Shown here one piece after another: positions 59,670 through 64,000 of a stretch of DNA of 64,000 bases. This DNA comes from Nocardia panacis (GTDB lineage: Bacteria; Actinomycetota; Actinomycetes; Mycobacteriales; Mycobacteriaceae): assembly GCF_003598715.1 (NCBI RefSeq), contig NZ_QZFU01000036.1, forward strand, positions 434,001 to 498,000, written 5' to 3'. Below the pieces are notes generated by a model. That model was not told where the DNA came from and made no database searches. It saw only the letters and a program-made list of their open reading frames with translations. The translations under genes were made by a program, and so were the position numbers. Position 1 is the first letter of the stretch. Every line of letters begins with the position of its first letter.

Positions 59670-60455
59670 ATGCAGTTCCGCGTCCCGATCTCCCTCGCCG
59701 CCGCCGCGCTCGCCCTCGGCCTCACCGCCGCGACCGCGCACGCCGACACCACCCGACTCCTCACCGTGCGCGCGGCAGGCACGCTGCGGGTGTGCACCAC
59801 CGGCGACTATCCCCCGTACACGGTGCGCGAGGCGGACGGCTCCTATCGGGGCATCGATATCACCCTGGCGACGGAATTGGCCGCGACACTTGGTGTTTCA
59901 CCGCAGTGGGTGCCGGTGACCTGGGCCGCACTCACCGAGGATTTCGCGGCGCGCTGCGATATCGCGGTCGGCGGCATCTCCGATACGGCGGCGCGGCGGC
60001 AGACGGTGGACTTCTCCGTCCCGCTCTCCACCGACGGCAAGACGCCGGTCAGCCGCCGCGCGGACGGGGACGCCTACGCCACCGTCGAGCAGATCAATCG
60101 CCCCGGCGTGCGGGTGATCGTGAACCGCGGCGGCACCAATGAGGCATTCGCGCGGGCCAATTTTCCGGCCGCCGACCTCACCCTCTGGCCCGACAACCTG
60201 ACCATCTACGACGAGATCGAACAGGGCCGCGCCGATGTCTTCGTCACCGATTCGGCCGAGGGACGCTACCGGCAGCAGACCCATCCCACCCTGCGGGTCC
60301 TGCATCCGGACGCGCCGTTCGACTCCTTCACCAAGGCGTACGCGCTGCCGCGCGGTGACGCGCCGTTCGCCGCGGTCGTGAATACCTGGTTGGCCGTGCA
60401 ATCGCGGACCGGACATGTCGAGCGGCTGACCGAGGACTGGATCGGCGCGCAGTAG
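59670..60455 (+). CDS. pheC: secreted cyclohexadienyl dehydratase, PheC type
   Basis: A 261-residue protein with a signal peptide (ISLAAAALALGLTAATAHA) and the amino-acid-binding-protein fold of PheC from Pseudomonas. RVCTTGDYPPYT, AVGGISDTAARRQTVDFSVPL, VNRGGTNEAFARANF and PFDSFTKAYALPRGD align with periplasmic cyclohexadienyl dehydratase. This enzyme makes phenylpyruvate from prephenate or phenylalanine from arogenate outside the cytoplasm. A binding protein without enzyme activity cannot be excluded; no permease is nearby, which favours the enzyme. Confidence 0.7.
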   Translation: MQFRVPISLAAAALALGLTAATAHADTTRLLTVRAAGTLRVCTTGDYPPYTVREADGSYRGIDITLATELAATLGVSPQWVPVTWAALTEDFAARCDIAVGGISDTAARRQTVDFSVPLSTDGKTPVSRRADGDAYATVEQINRPGVRVIVNRGGTNEAFARANFPAADLTLWPDNLTIYDEIEQGRADVFVTDSAEGRYRQQTHPTLRVLHPDAPFDSFTKAYALPRGDAPFAAVVNTWLAVQSRTGHVERLTEDWIGAQ

Positions 60456-60547
60456 GGTCACGCCCGTCGGGGCGATACCGAAGTGCTAGGCGCGAATCAC
60501 GCCCGCGCGGGATGTGGTGCGGCGCTTACCATTCCTACCGTCGGGAC

Positions 60548-61516
60548 ATGACGCACCCGAGATTGTCGCATCGCCCCATGCTGTACATGGTGGGCGCGAT
60601 GGTCGCGCTGGCCGTCTTCGCCGCGATCGGCATGGTCGTCGACGACCGCGTGCTGCTCGGCGAATCGGTGTGGCTCAAACCATTCAAATTCGCCGTCGCC
60701 TTCACCGTCTACGGGCTCACCCTCGCGTGGCTGCTGTCGCTGCCGCATCGGGGCGCTCGTGTCACGTGGTGGTTCGGGCTGGTATTCGCGGTGACCGCCG
60801 CGATCGATGTCGGATTCATCGTCCTGCAGGCGGCGCGCGGCACCTTCAGCCATTTCGATAAGGCGGGCGACCCGGTCAACTCGATCGGGCAGCAGGTGTT
60901 CGCCGCAGGCGTACCCGGCCTGTTCATAGCGAATCTCGTTATCGCGCTGATCATTTCGTGGCAGCAGGTGGCCGACCGACCGATCTCGCGCGCCATCAAG
61001 GCCGGATTGGGCATCGCGGTGGCCGGGATGTTCCTCGGCTACCTGATGGGCTTCACCGGCAAGCGGATCGAACGCGACGCCAATGGCAATCTCGTCCAAT
61101 TGGCCGGTGGGCACACGAAATTCGCGAACGGACCGGAACCGGGCCGCTACGACGGGCTGCCGATCACGCACTGGAGCACCGTCGCCGGCGATCTGCGCGT
61201 CCCGCATTTCCTCGGATTGCACGGTATCCAGGCGCTACTGCTCGCGGCCCTCGTACTGTCCCGGCTCGCCTCGCGTGTGCCATGGCTGCGCGAGGAACGG
61301 ACCAGGGCGCGCATCGTCGGCGTGCTGGCCTGCGGCTATGCCGGAGTCGTCGCCATCACGCTGTGGCAGGCGCTGCGCGCCCAATCGCTGATCCACCCCG
61401 ATGCGACGACCCTCGCCGCATGCGGCGCACTCGGCGCCCTGGTCCTCGTCTGTCTCACCGCGATCGCGGTGCGCGCTCACTCAGCGCAAACGCTCCGCCT
61501 CGCGGGTCAGTTCTAA
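60548..61516 (+). CDS. multi-pass membrane protein of unknown function
   Basis: A 322-residue protein with seven to eight hydrophobic helices (MLYMVGAMVALAVFAAIGMVV at the N-terminus, then VWLKPFKFAVAFTVYGLTLAW). The WLKPxKF motif and an acidic, Gly/Asn-rich loop near 175-215 (RIERDANGNLVQLAGGHT) are notable. I do not recognise the family. ATG at 60548, weak ribosome binding site. It overlaps the following convergent gene by 36 bases. Confidence 0.65.
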   Translation: MTHPRLSHRPMLYMVGAMVALAVFAAIGMVVDDRVLLGESVWLKPFKFAVAFTVYGLTLAWLLSLPHRGARVTWWFGLVFAVTAAIDVGFIVLQAARGTFSHFDKAGDPVNSIGQQVFAAGVPGLFIANLVIALIISWQQVADRPISRAIKAGLGIAVAGMFLGYLMGFTGKRIERDANGNLVQLAGGHTKFANGPEPGRYDGLPITHWSTVAGDLRVPHFLGLHGIQALLLAALVLSRLASRVPWLREERTRARIVGVLACGYAGVVAITLWQALRAQSLIHPDATTLAACGALGALVLVCLTAIAVRAHSAQTLRLAGQF

Positions 61517-61846
61517 CAGTGTCTTGCTCAGCCCCGTCAGTTCCTCGGTGTCGGCGCCCTCGCCGATGGCCGTCGCGATATCCTCCGCGGCACAGCGGGC
61601 CGCGAACCACCGGTCGGCGAGATCGCTGGCCTCCTGAGCCGACAGCACCACGGCATCGGAGGGTATTCCCGTGCCCTTCAAGCTATTTCGATGCTCATAG
61701 GCCCGCTGGCGGCAGGATTGGCGGCAGTACCGACGCCGACGTCCGGCCTCGGACTCCACGATCTCCCGCCCGCACCACAGACAGGACAGCTGTCGTTTGG
61801 GGGCGCTGGGGCCCGACCAGATCGCATGCTGCACGTCGGACACCAT
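61481..61846 (-). CDS. small putative zinc-binding protein (CxxC...CRQSCRQRAYE)
   Basis: A protein of about 121 residues. CLWCG and RYCRQSCRQRAYEHR form a four-cysteine knuckle-like motif seen in many actinobacterial proteins that resemble helix-turn-helix or plasmid-repair proteins. The C-terminal half (EASDLADRWFAARCAAEDIATAI) is helical. ATG at 61846 is the best start; a TTG at 61873 is in frame. It is divergent from rbpA and converges with the membrane protein. Function unknown. Confidence 0.6.
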   Translation of the reverse strand: MVSDVQHAIWSGPSAPKRQLSCLWCGREIVESEAGRRRRYCRQSCRQRAYEHRNSLKGTGIPSDAVVLSAQEASDLADRWFAARCAAEDIATAIGEGADTEELTGLSKTLLELTREAERLR

Positions 61847-61921
61847 AGCCCCATCGGCCGCGCGATCGAGCAATCCAGTGTCCCCTACAATGGAAGGGTT
61901 CGTTGGCAGGGTTATCGTGCC

Positions 61922-61952
61922 GGGAACTATTCGGGCAGGCGCGCGCGTTGTT
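61922..61952 (+). promoter_or_regulatory. SigR/SigH-type promoter of rbpA
   Basis: GGGAAC (61922-61927) and GTTGTT (61947-61952) separated by 19 bases match the GGAA(C/T)-N18-GTT pattern of the thiol-stress sigma factor SigR/SigH. In Streptomyces rbpA is known to be transcribed from such a promoter. It lies about 60 bases before the rbpA start. Confidence 0.6.
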
Positions 61953-62012
61953 CTGCAACGAGAGATATCGGCGCAGCATTCAGCTCATGGACACAGGGAG
62001 AGGACCGCACAC

Positions 62013-62348
62013 ATGGCAGATCGCGTACTCCGGGGCAGTCGGCTCGGAGCGGTGAGCTACGAGACCGATCGCGACCACGACCTGGCCCCGCGCCGGATTG
62101 CCCGGTACCGGACCGATAATGGCGAGGAATTCGACGTCCCCTTCGCCGACGATGCCGAGATCCCGCCCACCTGGCTGTGCCGCAACGGTCAGGAGGGTGT
62201 GCTGATCGAGGGCACCAGCCAGGAGGCCAAGAAGGTCAAGCCGCCGCGCACCCACTGGGATATGTTGCTCGAGCGTCGCAGCAAGGACGAACTCGAGGAA
62301 CTGCTCAAGGAGCGCCTCGACTTGCTCAAGACCCGCCGCCGCGCCTGA
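62013..62348 (+). CDS. rbpA: RNA polymerase-binding protein RbpA
   Basis: A 111-residue actinobacteria-specific transcription factor that binds RNA polymerase and the principal sigma factor and helps form the open complex; it also raises rifampicin tolerance in Streptomyces. MADRVLRGSRLGAVSYETDR, RRIARYRTDNGEEFDVPFADDAEIPPTWLC and the C-terminal sigma-binding part THWDMLLERRSKDELEELL are intact. ATG at 62013 with GGAGAGGA upstream. SigR-like promoter before and strong terminator after. Confidence 0.95.
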   Translation: MADRVLRGSRLGAVSYETDRDHDLAPRRIARYRTDNGEEFDVPFADDAEIPPTWLCRNGQEGVLIEGTSQEAKKVKPPRTHWDMLLERRSKDELEELLKERLDLLKTRRRA

Positions 62349-62359
62349 GCACACAGCTA

Positions 62360-62391
62360 CCGCCCCCCTCGCCTTCGCGCGAGGGGGGCGG
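62360..62391 (+). terminator. strong rho-independent terminator of rbpA
   Basis: CCGCCCCCCTCGC (62360-62372) pairs perfectly with GCGAGGGGGGCGG (62379-62391), loop CTTCGC, followed by TTCTGTTTG. It begins 12 bases past the stop codon. Confidence 0.9.
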
Positions 62392-62422
62392 TTCTGTTTG
62401 CCGTCTTCTCAGCGACAGCCTT

Positions 62423-63304
62423 CTAGCGACTGGCGACCTTGCGGTAGCGCAGCAGCGACAGCGGGACCGCCACCGCGAGAATCACCAGCGAGCAGGCGAT
62501 GGCGTACGGCACGCAGTGCTCGGCGGGCCACCCGTGCGGGGGGACGAAGGTGGGCGGCGCGCCATTGTCGAACAGTTTGCGACCCGCCGCCGCCACGGCG
62601 GTGATCGGATTCCACTGGGCCAGCGTGCGCAGCGGCCCCGGCAGGGTCTCCGCGGAGATGAAGGCCGAGGAGATGAACGACAGCGGGAACAGCCAGATGA
62701 GTCCGGCGCTCTGGGCCACCTCGACGGTCGGCGCGAGCAGACCGGTCAGCGCGCCCACCCAGGACATGGCGAAGGCGAACAGCAGCAGGATGCCGAAAGC
62801 CAGTGCGGCGTCGGCGATTCCGCTGTGGATGCGCCACCCGACGACATAGCCGCAGCCCGCCATCACGACCAGGCTCAGCAGATTCACCACCAGATCCGAC
62901 AGGGTGCGGCCCAGCAGCACCGCCAGCCGCGACATGGGCAGCGCCCGCATCCGGTCGATAATGCCCTTCTGCAGGTCACCGGCCAGACCCACGGTGGTGA
63001 AGGCGGCATTGAAGGCGACCGTCTGGGTGAAGATGCCCGCTAGCAGGAATTCACGGTATTGGCCGCCGCCCAACGAGGCGCCGAAGATATAGGCGAACAG
63101 GAACACGAACATCAGCGGCTGGATGGTCGCCGTGACCAGCAGGGTCGGGACCCGCAGGATGGTCAGCAGGTTGCGGCGGGCCACGATGGCGCTGTCACGG
63201 AAGACACGCAGCGAAGGGGATGGATCCCGCTGCGCCGCTACGGGTTCCGCAGTCGGCTCCGGCTCCGGAACGACGGCTTTCTCGATGACTGGAGCGGTGG
63301 TCAC
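62423..63304 (-). CDS. ABC-2 type permease (DrrB-like)
   Basis: A 293-residue membrane protein with six helices. VARRNLLTILRVPTLLVTATIQPLMFVFLFAYIFG and GDLQKGIIDRMRALPMSRLAVLLGRTL are typical of daunorubicin-resistance-type DrrB permeases. Paired with the ATPase below, it exports a drug or lipid. GTG at 63304 overlaps the ATPase stop by four bases. Confidence 0.85.
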   Translation of the reverse strand: MTTAPVIEKAVVPEPEPTAEPVAAQRDPSPSLRVFRDSAIVARRNLLTILRVPTLLVTATIQPLMFVFLFAYIFGASLGGGQYREFLLAGIFTQTVAFNAAFTTVGLAGDLQKGIIDRMRALPMSRLAVLLGRTLSDLVVNLLSLVVMAGCGYVVGWRIHSGIADAALAFGILLLFAFAMSWVGALTGLLAPTVEVAQSAGLIWLFPLSFISSAFISAETLPGPLRTLAQWNPITAVAAAGRKLFDNGAPPTFVPPHGWPAEHCVPYAIACSLVILAVAVPLSLLRYRKVASR

Positions 63305-64000
63305 GCACTTACCTCCTGGCCGGTGAGCGAAAGGAATACATCGTCGAGACTGGGGCGGCGCACCGAGGCGTCCAGCACTTGGACGCCCGCGTCGTCGAGG
63401 CGGCGCAGCGCCTCGACCATGGTGCGGGTGCCCTCGCCGACGACCACGGTGATCTCCTCGGCGCCCGCCGCGCGCGCCGGTTCGCCCAGGCCGACCAAGG
63501 CCAGCACCATCAGGGCGGGATTGACGTCCTGGCCGGGGGCCAGGGTGACGGTGAGCTTCTCGCCGCCGATCGAGGTCTTCAGTTCGTCGGCCGAACCGCG
63601 CGCGATGACCCGCCCGCGATCGATGACGGTGATCCGGTCGGCCAGCAGGTCCGCCTCCTCCAGGTACTGGGTGGTGAGCAGGACCGTGGTGCCGTCCTTG
63701 ACCAGGTCGCCGATGATCCGCCACATATCGAGGCGGCCGCGCGGATCCAGACCGGTGGTCGGCTCGTCGAGCACCACCACCGGCGGCCGGGCCACCAGCG
63801 CGCCCGCCAGGTCGAGGCGGCGGGCCATACCGCCGGAGTAGGTGCCCGCCCGACGGTCGGCGGCGTATTCGAGGCCGAGCGCGCCGAGCAGTTCGCTCGC
63901 GCGTTCGGCGGACCGCTTCTGGGACATGCCGTAGAGGCGGGCCACCATGTGCAGGTTCTCGTAGCCGGTGAGGTTGGCGTCGACGGCCGCGTACTGACCG
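63301..64000 (-). CDS. ABC transporter ATPase (DrrA-like), truncated by window edge
   Basis: The C-terminal 230 residues of a DrrA-type ATPase. The Q-loop region (GQYAAVDANLTGYENL), TYSGGMARRLDLAGAL (signature), VVVLDEPTTGLDPRGR (Walker B) and the C-terminal domain are present; Walker A and the start lie beyond position 64000. It drives the overlapping DrrB-like permease. Confidence 0.9.
   Translation of the reverse strand, partial: GQYAAVDANLTGYENLHMVARLYGMSQKRSAERASELLGALGLEYAADRRAGTYSGGMARRLDLAGALVARPPVVVLDEPTTGLDPRGRLDMWRIIGDLVKDGTTVLLTTQYLEEADLLADRITVIDRGRVIARGSADELKTSIGGEKLTVTLAPGQDVNPALMVLALVGLGEPARAAGAEEITVVVGEGTRTMVEALRRLDDAGVQVLDASVRRPSLDDVFLSLTGQEVSA

Overview
The window is high-GC DNA (codon third positions dominated by G/C) from an actinomycete, most likely a Nocardia or close relative. 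Support comes from an RbpA gene, an F420-type PPOX-fold oxidoreductase, two GT87 mannosyltransferase-like membrane proteins, a TIGR00027-type methyltransferase and many GTG/TTG starts. I find about 61 protein-coding genes plus several short ORFs, and no rRNA, tRNA, CRISPR array, transposase or phage gene. Functions are assigned by recognising motifs and family-typical sequence by eye; no database search was run.

Layout. 1-6300: the edge of a truncated gene, a 26-residue membrane micropeptide, two short-chain dehydrogenases, a DUF1059 protein, a TetR regulator sharing a double-palindrome operator region with the second dehydrogenase, a hotdog thioesterase, an atypical ABC1/UbiB-like protein and a sterol-desaturase-family hydroxylase. 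6322-17364: two divergent, tightly overlapping operons, the most unusual part of the window. Leftward: PaaK-like adenylating enzyme, small alpha/beta-barrel protein, GNAT-like acyltransferase, Acg-type nitroreductase, ComB-family protein, LipB. Rightward: a 19-residue basic peptide, a strong hairpin, a SagB-type dehydrogenase with a small N-terminal winged-helix-like segment, an MFS exporter, and a complete BtuF/BtuC/BtuD-type (FecCD) importer. This fits a peptide-derived (RiPP-like) small molecule that is exported and re-imported, as metallophores are, but that reading is inference.

17341-32550: a VC0807-family protein, a VIT1-type Fe/Mn transporter, an F420-type oxidoreductase, an enoyl-CoA hydratase, a serine hydrolase, an RRM protein, a class II amidotransferase, an amino-sugar uptake operon (binding protein, two permeases, cytoplasmic GH20 hexosaminidase, no ATPase), an adenine-deaminase-like protein with an altered catalytic motif, a methyltransferase, a flavin monooxygenase and a Tet(M)/OtrA-type GTPase lacking its last domain. 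32691-50032: PP2C phosphatase, GT2 plus Tat-exported bicovalent-FAD oxidase, lipase, two GT87 proteins, a stand-alone MraY, trans-aconitate methyltransferase, a DmpA-type peptidase/TetR/permease regulon with paired operators, a CoA-disulfide-reductase-like enzyme, an ankyrin protein and a second permease.

50133-64000: a second flavin monooxygenase, a membrane Ser/Thr kinase with a planctomycete/myxobacteria-style N-terminus, a copper-linked operon (membrane protein, PCuAC chaperone, DyP peroxidase) ending in a 14-bp hairpin shared with an ArsR gene, HdeD, GT9, a second ArsR, an M23 endopeptidase, a secreted cyclohexadienyl dehydratase, RbpA behind a SigR/SigH-type promoter with a textbook terminator, and a DrrAB-type exporter truncated at the right edge.
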